Positions 7,017-15,881 of a stretch of DNA of 64,000 nucleotides are shown piece by piece (positions within the stretch are counted from its first letter, which is position 1; each line of letters opens with the position of its first letter). Below the pieces are notes generated by a model. It searched no databases and was not told the DNA's origin. It saw only the letters and a list, made by a program, of their open reading frames with translations. The DNA comes from DATEKX01 sp963726785 (GTDB lineage Bacteria; Acidobacteriota; Blastocatellia; UBA7656): contig CAVSDJ010000010.1 in NCBI GenBank assembly GCA_963726785.1, positions 248,001 through 312,000 of the forward strand, given 5' to 3'. The translations under genes and the position numbers were made by a program.

Positions 7017-9566
7017 ATGCTAAAGCCTGAAATAAAGAAAACCAGTTTGATAATTGCCAGGCCGGGCGCGATGCTGGCAGTCGCGCTTGTATGCTTGCTC
7101 GCCTGCGCGAATGCCAACCTGCTCGACGGCGTGCTGGCTCAAGAGACGCAGAGCGCAAACGAGAAGACGCTTGCGGTCACGGCGAGCTTCGCCGATAAGA
7201 AACAGGTCGCGCCCGACGAGCAGATTGAGCTTCGGTTGAATCGCGTACCCGGCAAAGCAGAAGGACGGATTGCAGTCGTCATCAATCAGATGGACATAAG
7301 CAATCTTTTCACTTCGATTGAAACCACACTGCGTTACAACCCGCAGCTTCTGCCGCTGCCTCTCGGCGAATCAGAGATGACAATCTATCTGGTTTCCCCG
7401 AAAGATCAGTGGAAAGAGATCGCTCGATTTGCATTGAACGTCTCGAATGAAAAGCCTGCCGAACCGGAGAAGAAAGAGGTTGAGCCGGAGAAGCCAAAAG
7501 CTGAAGATAACAAGCAAGCCGAAGATCAATCGAACAAACCGGCAGAGCAATCCGAAACTAAACCGGAGCAAAAGGCTGAAGCTAAACCGACTGAAGATGC
7601 AAAGCCGCAGGCCGAAGTCAAAAAGCAAGACGAGCCTGCAAATCAACAACCGAACGCCGAGCAGAAAACGAACGATCAAAAAACGGACGGGCAGAAAGTA
7701 GACGAACAGAAAACGGGTGAGCAGAAGACTGACGAGACGAAGACCGACGCTCCACAACAGGCCGAAGCCGCGCAGCCTGCCGAAGGCGCGCAAGCATCCG
7801 AAGCCGCCCAGCAAGAGAAGCCCGCGCAAAAGAGATTCGGATTTGATAAGCTCGATTTCGTTCCCTCAATCGCGATCAACATCAAGTCTCAGCCCGCTCA
7901 GTCGAATTTCCCCGAAGCGAATCGCCCCGAACGCCCGACCTTCACCGACCTGAATATGCAGGCCAGCATAAAGAGCGACGTGGCTCGCGGGCCATTCAAT
8001 TCGCAAACTCAATACGATTTCGTGGGCGCGAGCTTTCAAAAAGAGGCTCTGCGATTTGGAGAACTGGGCGACCGCGCGCCGCAGGTTGATCTATCGAGCT
8101 ACCTCATGCAGTTTCAATCGGGGAAGATGAAGTATCAATCGGGACATTATTCGTATGGTGCGCTTCGGCATCTGATGAGCGGCTTTTCGAGTCGCGGGAT
8201 GATGATGTCTTTCCCTGTCGGAAAGAGCGGAGATTTTTCGCTCACGGCGATGAACGGCTCAACGGTTGTCGGCTTCGGCAATTTTTTCGGACTCGACAAG
8301 CGCAAGCATCAATTGTTGAGCGGCACGCTCGGATACGAGTTGCTTCCCAAACGGCCCGGCGGGTTGAGAGTTGAAGCAGGCTTACTTGACGGCTGGCTGC
8401 TTCCGGTCACGGGATTTACAGAAGCCGCTATCAACGACGCGCAGAGAAGCCAGGGCGCGGGGTTTCGCGTGATAGCGAGCGACCCCAAACAGCGATACAA
8501 GCTGGAAGGCGGTTTCACGCGAAGTAAATTCTTGAACCCGGCAGACCCGCTGCTCAATCAAAACGCGAATGTGAGAGAAGTTCCACCCATTACGCGCAAC
8601 GCTCGCTACCTCGACGCTTCGGCAGAGATTTTCAAAGACATCCCCGTCACGAAAGAGAAGAAGTTCAATCTGACTTTCACCTTTAAGCACGAACTGGTTG
8701 ATCCGTTGTTTCGCAGTCTGGGCGCTTCGACGCAGGCCGATAAAGCTGCAAATGATTTTTCTCTCGTAAGCACAATCGGCGATGTGACCGCGCAGTTCAC
8801 GCACACGCGATTCAACGACAACCTTGCGAACATCGCTTCGATTCTAACATCGCTCAACAGGGCGAACACTTTATTGATAGGCGTGCCGACTGCCGCCTTG
8901 TTCAGCGACCCGCAGAAACCTTCGCCGCTGTTTCCGAGGGTTTCATATAACTTCAGTCAAATACATGCATTCAGCACAGCCGTCCCTGTAAACGGCGGCT
9001 TCGAGCAAGACCCAACATCTATTCCCGATCAACTGAGCACGAATCAAGGATTAACCGCCGACTGGCAGATTCAAAAATGGCGACTCGGTTACAGGCTCAA
9101 TCATTCGTTTATAAACAACCAGCAACCGGGGAACGAACTGGCCGATCAATTGACGCTCGTCAACGGATTCGTCGTCGGCGTATCGCCCAACGGCTCGCTT
9201 GATTTGAATCTCGATGTCAGTTTCGAGAGCGTCAACAACAAAGCGGTGCGCACGGTTGATCGCAAGGTGGCGCTCACGCCGACCATCAACTGGAAGATGA
9301 GTAAGCGAGCGACCTTCGCTTCAAATTTTTCAACAACGCTTGCCGCCGATAGAGCGAAGACGAAGCGAGACCGCAATATCACGTTCGATATGCAGTGGAC
9401 TTATCAGTTCGCTTTCTTCGAGAACGATAAGTTTCGCAAACTGACAGGGCAGTTCTTTATCCGTTACGCAGACAACTTCATCCGAAATCGTAACTTCGTG
9501 TTGATAACAGACGATCTTCAGAAAACTCGCACGCTCAATCTGGGCCTCAGCTTCAACATCTTTTGA
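7017..9566 (+). CDS. Outer-membrane beta-barrel candidate with P/E/K/Q-rich linker
   Basis: An 849-residue exported protein. Residues ~1-41 form a signal sequence. Residues ~50-140 form a small beta-rich domain (IELRLNRVPG, MTIYLVSPKD). Residues ~143-270 are a low-complexity linker rich in Pro, Glu, Lys, Gln and Asp (KPAEQSETKPEQK; repeated DEQK/TDGQK words). Residues ~285-849 have alternating hydrophobic strands typical of a large beta-barrel and end in Phe (LNLGLSFNIF), the usual outer-membrane targeting signature. The linker may cross the periplasm or bind peptidoglycan (inference). The next gene starts within 25 bp of its stop, so the two are likely co-translated. This would be the membrane anchor of the exported-protein locus. 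I do not recognise a named family. Confidence 0.7.
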   Translation: MLKPEIKKTSLIIARPGAMLAVALVCLLACANANLLDGVLAQETQSANEKTLAVTASFADKKQVAPDEQIELRLNRVPGKAEGRIAVVINQMDISNLFTSIETTLRYNPQLLPLPLGESEMTIYLVSPKDQWKEIARFALNVSNEKPAEPEKKEVEPEKPKAEDNKQAEDQSNKPAEQSETKPEQKAEAKPTEDAKPQAEVKKQDEPANQQPNAEQKTNDQKTDGQKVDEQKTGEQKTDETKTDAPQQAEAAQPAEGAQASEAAQQEKPAQKRFGFDKLDFVPSIAINIKSQPAQSNFPEANRPERPTFTDLNMQASIKSDVARGPFNSQTQYDFVGASFQKEALRFGELGDRAPQVDLSSYLMQFQSGKMKYQSGHYSYGALRHLMSGFSSRGMMMSFPVGKSGDFSLTAMNGSTVVGFGNFFGLDKRKHQLLSGTLGYELLPKRPGGLRVEAGLLDGWLLPVTGFTEAAINDAQRSQGAGFRVIASDPKQRYKLEGGFTRSKFLNPADPLLNQNANVREVPPITRNARYLDASAEIFKDIPVTKEKKFNLTFTFKHELVDPLFRSLGASTQADKAANDFSLVSTIGDVTAQFTHTRFNDNLANIASILTSLNRANTLLIGVPTAALFSDPQKPSPLFPRVSYNFSQIHAFSTAVPVNGGFEQDPTSIPDQLSTNQGLTADWQIQKWRLGYRLNHSFINNQQPGNELADQLTLVNGFVVGVSPNGSLDLNLDVSFESVNNKAVRTVDRKVALTPTINWKMSKRATFASNFSTTLAADRAKTKRDRNITFDMQWTYQFAFFENDKFRKLTGQFFIRYADNFIRNRNFVLITDDLQKTRTLNLGLSFNIF

Positions 9567-9590
9567 ATGGATTCTATTGAGGATACGAAA

Positions 9591-10844
9591 GTGAAAAAAA
9601 TAACAGCAATCATTGCTTTCACACTGTGGCTTGCGACAACCGCAGCCGCTCAAGATATCAAGGTCAACCCGTCGAGCGTCAACACGTACTCGCAGGGCGC
9701 GACAACGGTGTTCCTTACTTTCAGCAACGTAGTGAACAAGCGCCCTGCGGATGCGTGTTTTTGCGGCGAGCTGATTTCCGCCGCGCCCGACATCGGATTG
9801 CGTTGCAGTCCGGGCACTGAATTCGGTTGCCTGCCGGTTCGCTACGATCAATCGCGCCTGAGCGGCAATGCAACTTACACGGACATCATGTCTGTCCCGC
9901 CTTCGGTGTCGCGTCGCGCATACCTGGACGCTGCGAGCGGCGCTCCCGCGACTTTCTTTTACGTGCGGCGTTTCGTGAGCACAGTCGGCGGCCCTGACGA
10001 ATTCGTGCCCGTCACGCTCAGGCTTGCGGGTAACGGCGCGGCGGTTCCTTTCTCGATTACCGAAGTGAAACTTTCATGGGGCGTTGACAAGCCTGTGTTG
10101 ATCGTGAAGCCTGACGAAAAGATGCCTTCGATAAAAGCCGAGATTACTTACACGGGCACGGGCCGGTTGGTGGGCCGTTGGGAGTTGGTCAAGCCGGGCG
10201 AGGCACTGCCTTCCGAACGCGACCTGCTGACAGAAGCGACGCTGCCCATTGAAGAGCGAGGATTGCAACGTCGCTACACGCAATTGAACCGCTTTAACAT
10301 CTATATGCCGCCTGTGGGCAGGTTCACGCTGCCCGGCCCTGAATGGTGGCGCGTGCCGAGCCACATCAATGGATTGTATGTTGTCTTGCTGAGAATCGAA
10401 GCGGCAGAAGACGCAAACCCAAGTCTTGCTGCGGCAGGGCAATCACAGCTTGCAACCGGAGGCGTAGCGGGATTTCCCATGCCCGTGCTGCGTTATTATG
10501 TGGGCGGCGGAAGCGGCCTGCCCGCTGCGGCGGAAGCAAAAGCGAGGTTCGCGCTTGTAGAGCCTGCCGACAGATCGGTGTTTGCCGAAAGCGACTTTGT
10601 AGATTTCAACTGGACAGCTATCGAAGGCGCTGCGTTTTATCGCCTCGAAGTAGAGGCAGGGCAATCAAGCCCTGTGTTATCGGCGATACTGCTCGGAGGC
10701 ATCAACAGTTATCGCGCTCCGTCGTGGCTGAAAGAAAAGGCAGGCGATGCGGAACTTCGCTGGCGAGTTCTTGCGTTCGATCAATCGAGGAATCAGATAG
10801 GCGAAACAGTGAGCCGGAGCCTGCGTTTCAAATCGAAGAAATAA
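9591..10844 (+). CDS. Secreted protein with C-terminal FnIII-like domain
   Basis: About 417 residues. I place the start at the GTG at 9591, with GAGG at 9579-9582 as ribosome-binding site and an immediate signal peptide (MKKITAIIAFTLWLATTAAA). The upstream in-frame ATG at 9567 directly follows the stop of the barrel gene and would add eight charged residues. Residues ~20-120 contain four Cys in a short loop (ACFCGEL, LRCSPGTEFGC) and beta strands. The middle contains the motif LVGRWELVKPGE. The C-terminal ~90 residues (FALVEPADRSVF, VDFNWTAIEGAAFYRLEVE) look like a fibronectin-III fold. Translational coupling to the barrel suggests the two products work together (inference). Function unknown. 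Confidence 0.7.
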   Translation: MKKITAIIAFTLWLATTAAAQDIKVNPSSVNTYSQGATTVFLTFSNVVNKRPADACFCGELISAAPDIGLRCSPGTEFGCLPVRYDQSRLSGNATYTDIMSVPPSVSRRAYLDAASGAPATFFYVRRFVSTVGGPDEFVPVTLRLAGNGAAVPFSITEVKLSWGVDKPVLIVKPDEKMPSIKAEITYTGTGRLVGRWELVKPGEALPSERDLLTEATLPIEERGLQRRYTQLNRFNIYMPPVGRFTLPGPEWWRVPSHINGLYVVLLRIEAAEDANPSLAAAGQSQLATGGVAGFPMPVLRYYVGGGSGLPAAAEAKARFALVEPADRSVFAESDFVDFNWTAIEGAAFYRLEVEAGQSSPVLSAILLGGINSYRAPSWLKEKAGDAELRWRVLAFDQSRNQIGETVSRSLRFKSKK

Positions 10845-10847
10845 ATG

Positions 10848-11336
10848 TTACTGAATGAGACTTTCACCCAGCGCTGCGCGAATTGCTTGAGCGTGACTGT
10901 CGTCTGCGTAATCTATGGCTAATACAACGCGCCCGTCCGCAATAGCTTCGTCATAATCTGCGAATGAATTACGGCGCAGCAAACGCGCTTCGTAAATCAT
11001 TCGACCGAGCGTGCCGAGTATCGCGCCGAGCGCGGTCAGCTCGAACACGATTATTCCGAAAGGCCAGGGCGATGCGATAGGCATCCCGCCCGTGACCAGA
11101 CCGACGCTGCGCGATGTCCAGACGGTCAATGTTATGGCTAAGCCCGCGCCTATCAAGCCGCCCGCAATCGCAAAAAGCCCTATGCGAGTTTTCTGTTCGC
11201 CCGCTTCCACATGAACAGGCTCGGATGACAGCAGCGTGATTTGAGAGTGCGGCACTCCTGCGCGCTCTAGCTCTGTGAGAGCCGCAAGCGCTTCATCGTG
11301 AGAGTTGAAGATTGCGCGGATTTTTTCCATAAACAT
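10848..11336 (-). CDS. actD: ActD-like membrane subunit (DUF3341)
   Basis: A 162-residue protein, last gene of the redox operon. The N-terminus (IFNSHDEALAALTELERAG) resembles the small soluble domain of ActD. Two hydrophobic segments follow (GLFAIAGGLIGAGLAITLTV and GIIVFELTALGAILGTLGRM), with the family's GGMP...PWPFGIIVFE pattern between them. In alternative complex III, ActD is a two-helix subunit beside the ActC membrane core. Here it is separated from actC by about 200 bp that hold a palindromic repeat. The first ATG (11336) and the third codon ATG (11330) are both possible starts. Family placement is moderately sure. Confidence 0.75.
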   Translation of the reverse strand: MFMEKIRAIFNSHDEALAALTELERAGVPHSQITLLSSEPVHVEAGEQKTRIGLFAIAGGLIGAGLAITLTVWTSRSVGLVTGGMPIASPWPFGIIVFELTALGAILGTLGRMIYEARLLRRNSFADYDEAIADGRVVLAIDYADDSHAQAIRAALGESLIQ

Positions 11337-11350
11337 TTCGCTGAATCTTT

Positions 11351-11533
11351 AAGAAACTGTTTTAGAAGCAGTTCCGTAGGAGCGACCTGTCTATAGTAGA
11401 AATCAAGCAAGTGATTCGTAGCTCCGTAGGAGCGACCTTAGAATTCTAAGGTCGCTCTTACGGAGCTACAGAATCTTTTCTATGCCACAATACTATAGAC
11501 AGGTCGTCCCTAACGGGACTGCTAAAACACCTT
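11351..11533. repeat. Compound palindromic repeat, GCTCCGTAGGAGCGACC family (copy 1)
   Basis: Nested inverted repeats. The outer arms contain CCGTAGGAGCGACCTGTCTATAG (split here as CCGTAGGAGCGACC + TGTCTATAG) near 11374-11396 and its diverged complement near 11492-11515. The inner arms make a near-perfect palindrome, with GTAGCTCCGTAGGAGCGACC meeting its complement around AGAATTCT near 11440. The ends share AGAAACTGTTTTAGAA with the copy at 36011-36195. It looks like two REP units in a REPIN-like pair, placed between actC and actD. Confidence 0.8.
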
Positions 11534-12889
11534 CTAAGCGTTTTCTAATCCCGCGACAGGCTCGCTCACTTCTTTGTCCATTGCGCGTTTGTTGAATCCT
11601 TCTTTGTATTCCCATACGGCGATGATCGGAAACAACTTCGTGAAGAGCGCGTAGAGCAAAACGAAATAGCCGAACATCCCTGCCGTAAGCGTCACCTCTA
11701 CCCATGTGGGTTTGTACGCCCCCCAGTTGAAAGTCAGTCGCGGGTGCGAGAGCGTCGGCACGATTATCAGGAATCGCTCAAGCCACATGCCAACGACTAT
11801 GCACATCGAAGCGATGACCGTCCCTTTGATAGTCCTCAAACGTTTGAATGCCAATATCGGCACGGGAACCAGAAAACAGCAAACTACCATCGTCCAGAAC
11901 AGGGGCGAAAACGCGCCGCTCACTTTCGACCTGAAAACTGCCATCTCCGAAGGCTCGTTGCCGTACCACGTCGTCAGGTACTCTGCGAATGTGAAGTAGA
12001 ACCAGATCAAGCTCATCGTCAGCAACAGCAGCCCCAGGTTGTTGAAGTGAATGGGGCGAAGATATTCTTCGAGATGAAAGACGCGGCGGATCACTGCCAT
12101 CGCGACGATCAGCGCGGCGATGCCTGAGAAGATCGCGCCCGCGACGAAGTACGGCCCGAACATCGTCGAATTCCACATCGGGTTGATCGTCATAGCGAAA
12201 TCCCACGACACGATTGTGTGAACCGATACGGCTACGGGAATGATGATGACAGCCATCACCCGCACGGCTTTTTCAAGCCTGCTCCATTGAAGCTGTGTCC
12301 CGCGCCAGCCCAGACTGAGCCAGCCATAGATGCGCCGCCGCACGCCTTTTGATTTGTCGCGCACGAGCGCGAGATCCGGTATCAGCGGAAGATAAAGATA
12401 TATCAGCGAGCCGAGCAGATAAGTATTTATCGCGAAGAAATCCCACATCAGCGGCGAGCGATAATTGGGCCAAAGCTGGCGCTGGTTCGGATAAGGCGCG
12501 AGCCAGTAGAAAAGCTCAGGGCGACCCAGATGAATGATCGGAAACAAAGCTCCGATCATCAACGCGAATACGGTTATCGCTTCGGCGCAGCGGGTGACGG
12601 GCCTGCGCCATTCGGCTCCCGTCACGCGCAATATCGCAGAGATCAAAGTGCCCGCGTGCGATATGCCTATCCAGAAAACGAAGTTAGTTATGTCGAACGC
12701 CCACATCACGGGCCGGTTAAGCCCCCACACGCCTATGCCGCGCGTGAGCTGGAGGCCAAAAGCGAAAATGGCTGCGAGCAGCAACGCGCCGCTCGCGGCA
12801 ACTGTGACGTACCACCAGCGCCCGGTCTTCATCAAGGGCTGAAGCAATTCGCTATTGATCTTCGCGTCTGTCGGTCTGGTGATTTGCAT
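11534..12889 (-). CDS. actC: ActC / NrfD-PsrC-type quinone-binding membrane subunit
   Basis: A 451-residue integral membrane protein with about ten hydrophobic helices. Family motifs include GVWGLNRPVMWAFDI, FVFWIGISHAGTLISAILR, FPIIHLGRPELFYWL and YRSPLMWDFFAINTYL; these match ActC rather than generic NrfD proteins. It is the expected quinol-oxidising membrane core that passes electrons to the Fe-S/MopB subunits on the periplasmic face and may couple to proton movement. It lies 49 bp downstream of the 4Fe-4S gene, in the order A-B1-B2-C-D. Length and motifs are intact. A short AT-rich palindrome sits between it and the preceding gene. Confidence 0.9.
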   Translation of the reverse strand: MQITRPTDAKINSELLQPLMKTGRWWYVTVAASGALLLAAIFAFGLQLTRGIGVWGLNRPVMWAFDITNFVFWIGISHAGTLISAILRVTGAEWRRPVTRCAEAITVFALMIGALFPIIHLGRPELFYWLAPYPNQRQLWPNYRSPLMWDFFAINTYLLGSLIYLYLPLIPDLALVRDKSKGVRRRIYGWLSLGWRGTQLQWSRLEKAVRVMAVIIIPVAVSVHTIVSWDFAMTINPMWNSTMFGPYFVAGAIFSGIAALIVAMAVIRRVFHLEEYLRPIHFNNLGLLLLTMSLIWFYFTFAEYLTTWYGNEPSEMAVFRSKVSGAFSPLFWTMVVCCFLVPVPILAFKRLRTIKGTVIASMCIVVGMWLERFLIIVPTLSHPRLTFNWGAYKPTWVEVTLTAGMFGYFVLLYALFTKLFPIIAVWEYKEGFNKRAMDKEVSEPVAGLENA

Positions 12890-12900
12890 ATTGAAATATC

Positions 12901-12926
12901 AAATTTCAAATCTCAGATTTGAAATT
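12901..12926. repeat. AAATTTCAAATC palindrome
   Basis: AAATTTCAAATCTCAGATTTGAAATT is an almost perfect palindrome (written here as the two arms AAATTTCAAATCT and AGATTTGAAATT around C). Similar words occur at 54662-54684, around 4925-4947 and beside the repeat at 36 kb, so it is probably a small recurring intergenic element. Confidence 0.5.
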
Positions 12927-12938
12927 AACTGTCATACC

Positions 12939-13646
12939 TCAATCGCCTTTGTTCAAATAAATGACTCGCGGCTTCGTGCCCAGTTCTTCAAGCAGGTGTG
13001 ACGCGCGATTGCTCTTTGCGAGTCGCGCGACTTCGCTCGCGGGGTCAGCGATGTTGCCGAACGTCATAGCTCGCGCCGTGCAGGATTGAACGCAGGCGGG
13101 CACAACGTCGCCGTCGCGCACCTCGCGCCCTTCATCGCGGGCCTTGTCCTCGCCTTTGCGAATGCGCTGGATGCAGAAGGTGCATTTTTCCATCACGCCG
13201 CGCGAGCGAACAGAAACTTCAGGGTTCAAAGATTTTTCTAACGGCGCGGGCCACACAGGGTCATAGAAGTTGAAGAAGCGCACGGTGTACGGGCAGTTGT
13301 TCGCGCAGTAGCGAGTGCCCACGCAGCGATTGTAGACCTGCGCGTTCAATCCCTCTTCAGTATGATATGTCGCATAAACCGGGCAGACAGGTTCGCACGG
13401 CGCTTCTTCGCAGTGCTGGCATAGCACTGGCCGAAATCGCACGCGCACGTCGGGGTATTCGCCTTCAAAGTATCGCTCCACTCGAATCCAGTTGATCGAG
13501 CGACCGAGCGCGGCTTCTTCGTGGCCCGAAATGCGAACGTTGTTTTCGACGTTGCAGGCGACGACGCACGCTTCGCACCCCGTGCAACGGTCGAGGTCAA
13601 TCACCATAGCCCATTGCGGTTTCTTCGATTCGTTTCTTTCGGCCAT
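12939..13646 (-). CDS. Periplasmic 4Fe-4S ferredoxin subunit (ActB2-like)
   Basis: About 235 residues from the ATG at 13644-13646 (MAERNESKKPQW), chosen because a GGAAA site precedes it and the upstream ATG at 13688 would overlap the previous gene by 32 bp. Cysteine clusters follow the four-cluster ferredoxin pattern: CTGCEACVVAC, CQHCEEAPCEPVCP, CVGTRYCANNCP, CTFCIQ and CVQSC. This is the electron-wire subunit of CISM-type complexes (PsrB, DmsB, the B2 domain of ActB). In typical alternative complex III this domain is fused to the MopB domain in one protein; here it is a separate gene. It has no export signal of its own, so it presumably travels with the twin-arginine partner encoded just upstream. 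Confidence 0.88.
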   Translation of the reverse strand: MAERNESKKPQWAMVIDLDRCTGCEACVVACNVENNVRISGHEEAALGRSINWIRVERYFEGEYPDVRVRFRPVLCQHCEEAPCEPVCPVYATYHTEEGLNAQVYNRCVGTRYCANNCPYTVRFFNFYDPVWPAPLEKSLNPEVSVRSRGVMEKCTFCIQRIRKGEDKARDEGREVRDGDVVPACVQSCTARAMTFGNIADPASEVARLAKSNRASHLLEELGTKPRVIYLNKGD

Positions 13647-13656
13647 TTTCGATTTC

Positions 13657-15861
13657 CTATCTCGATTTGTCGTTCTCGATCTTCTCAAGCAGGTCTGTTC
13701 CGAATCTGATCAGGTTTGCCTCGCCCGCCGCTTTCGTAATCTTAGCGCGGATAGATGTTTCTACTTTTGCGTCGATTTGAGCAGGCGCAAGCAGTAGCCC
13801 GACACTCGCGCCGCGATTCTTTGCGTAGCGACCGTAAGCCGTGTGTCCCTGACCGAATGGCATCGCTATTGTGTCCGGTCGGATCGCAGGATATATCACG
13901 GCAGGCGCGCGAACTGAGCCATGTTGAGTGGTGACTTCGACCAGGTCTCCGTCGGCAATGCCGAGCGATGCGGCAGTCTTGGGATTTATCTCTACCCAGC
14001 TTCCCCACATCACGCCGGTCATCGGGTCGGGCAGTTCTTGGAGTCGCGGCAAATTGGCGAACGAGCCATCGCCAAGCGCCGTGTGCTCGTAAACGATCAG
14101 TTCCATCGAGGACTCTTCGAGGGGTGCTCGTTGCTGCCATATCGAGAGTATGCTTTTCAATGTTTCGGCTGTCGGCAGAGTAACTGGGGCCGTCTCGGTT
14201 GTCGTTTGCGGTTTGGGTTCCGTGTCTTCTGTCCACACGCCGCGTTCGACAAAAGCTTTCTGAAAGTCTTCCGAATTTTCAGCTTTGATAGAGCCGCGCC
14301 GATTCGACAATTCACCGGCGACTTGTTTGACAATCTCTTCGGCTGATGCGAATGGAAGCGCGGCAGCCACTTCGCCGCCAAGCTCACGACTGAGCGCGAG
14401 CAATACATCTGCCGTATGCCTGGTGTCAAACTCAGGCTTCACTACGGGCTGTGTGAGATTAATGACTGGGCTTGCGCTCGTCGGATAAGATGAATTGATG
14501 TCCCAACTTTCCAGGTAAACATGATCGGGCAGGATGAGATCGGCCATCTCCGTAGTCTCATCCATGAACGATGAGAAACTGGCGATGAAGGGAATGGCTT
14601 TGAGTGTTTCTAAAATTTGCGGCGTGACGTGAAGCGGATTGACCTGGTGAATTAGTAAAATAGATTTGCCCTCGGACATGCTCAGATAGTCCTTGCAAAA
14701 AGACAGATCTATCCTTATGAAACCCTTCTTGGCGCGCAGTTTTTCGAGCGGTTCGTTGGTTACTGCGCTTTGTTCGGGCAGGAATGCGCCGCCTTTCTTG
14801 TTGAAATTGTTTACGAGCGCATTGACGATAAGCCACGAGTCATGCGTTCTGCCCAAATAGCCGGTCGATGCCGTGTCTATCGCGAGCGGGCGCTCGGCTG
14901 TTGCAAATTCGCGCGCGATGCGAGTGAGTTTTTCTGCGGGAACATCAATCGTTTCAGAGATTTTTTCCGGCGCGAAATCTTCGAGGGACTTTGCGAAATC
15001 CGGCGAGAGCGGAATCCTGCTCAATCCTTCGCGCGCAATAACCTGAGCTATGGCGAGCGCTACTAATCCTTCCGTGCCCGTTCGCGCAGGCAGCCATTCG
15101 TCGGCGTTGGCTGCCGTGAGCGACATACGTGGCTCTATCTGAACGAACTTGCCGCGCGCCTTTCCTCTAGCGTTGCGAAACTCTCCATAAGCAAGAGAAT
15201 ACATCACAGGCGAATGCCACGTCTCAAGGAAGCGCGCGCCGAACGACAGCAGATATGTTGAGTTCGCTATATCGAAAACCGGCTGACGAGCGACATTGCC
15301 TGTCTTATCCAACCATTGCGCGCTGAACAACGGATTGCATAGAAGCGCCATTGACCCATAAGCCTCCATGAGTCGCGTAGCGACATGCGCTGTTACGCCC
15401 CTTTTTTCGGTTGTGAGGAATACGGATGAGTAATCGCGGCCTTGCGCTTTTAGCTCGCGCAATTTGTCTGCGAGAATTTTAATAGCTTCATCCCAACTGA
15501 TCTCTTCAAACTGACCTGAGCCGCGCTCGCCCGCGCGCTTTAATGGGCCGCGAATGCGATCCGGGTTATAAAGCGTTTGAAGTCCGGCTTGCCCTCGCGC
15601 GCACAGTGCGCCGCGATTCACAGGATGAAGCGGATTGCCTTCGATCTTGTTCGCTTTGTGCTCGCGCGTGCGAACGACTATGCCGCACCCGGCGTCGCAC
15701 ATCGCGCACGTGCTTGCTTTCCAGTAATCCAGCCCCGGCACGTATTCGTTATCCGGGATCAAGGCCGGAATCAGTTTGTTCTCAGGATGCCCGCAGGCGG
15801 AAAGCACGGTCGCGCCTGTTGCGCCTACGCCTGTCAGTATTATGAATTCGCGACGTTTCAT
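13657..15861 (-). CDS. MopB-family molybdopterin oxidoreductase-like subunit (ActB1-like), TAT lipoprotein
   Basis: About 734 residues from the ATG at 15859-15861 (MKRREFIILTG). The longer frame to 16014 only adds sequence antisense-like to the cytochrome gene and hides the signal peptide. The start shows a twin-arginine motif (KRREFI), a hydrophobic stretch and a lipobox (LSAC), so the product is probably exported folded and lipid-anchored. Near residues 50-90 it keeps a CAMCDAGC...ALCARG motif that normally binds a 4Fe-4S cluster; this motif is usually lost in ActB. Then follow IEGNPLHPVNRG, the MopB core (SWDEAIKIL) and a C-terminal MopterinDH-binding-like domain (DGDLVEVTTQHGSVRAPAV). It belongs to the five-gene ActABCD-like operon. 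Whether it binds molybdenum is open. Confidence 0.85.
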   Translation of the reverse strand: MKRREFIILTGVGATGATVLSACGHPENKLIPALIPDNEYVPGLDYWKASTCAMCDAGCGIVVRTREHKANKIEGNPLHPVNRGALCARGQAGLQTLYNPDRIRGPLKRAGERGSGQFEEISWDEAIKILADKLRELKAQGRDYSSVFLTTEKRGVTAHVATRLMEAYGSMALLCNPLFSAQWLDKTGNVARQPVFDIANSTYLLSFGARFLETWHSPVMYSLAYGEFRNARGKARGKFVQIEPRMSLTAANADEWLPARTGTEGLVALAIAQVIAREGLSRIPLSPDFAKSLEDFAPEKISETIDVPAEKLTRIAREFATAERPLAIDTASTGYLGRTHDSWLIVNALVNNFNKKGGAFLPEQSAVTNEPLEKLRAKKGFIRIDLSFCKDYLSMSEGKSILLIHQVNPLHVTPQILETLKAIPFIASFSSFMDETTEMADLILPDHVYLESWDINSSYPTSASPVINLTQPVVKPEFDTRHTADVLLALSRELGGEVAAALPFASAEEIVKQVAGELSNRRGSIKAENSEDFQKAFVERGVWTEDTEPKPQTTTETAPVTLPTAETLKSILSIWQQRAPLEESSMELIVYEHTALGDGSFANLPRLQELPDPMTGVMWGSWVEINPKTAASLGIADGDLVEVTTQHGSVRAPAVIYPAIRPDTIAMPFGQGHTAYGRYAKNRGASVGLLLAPAQIDAKVETSIRAKITKAAGEANLIRFGTDLLEKIENDKSR

Positions 15862-15881
15862 AAGTTGGTTATCGGATTTCT

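Noticed and set aside
7371..7885. Minus-strand frames opposite the P/E/K/Q-rich linker
   Set aside because: Their Leu/Phe/Arg-rich translations simply mirror the low-complexity codons of the plus-strand linker.
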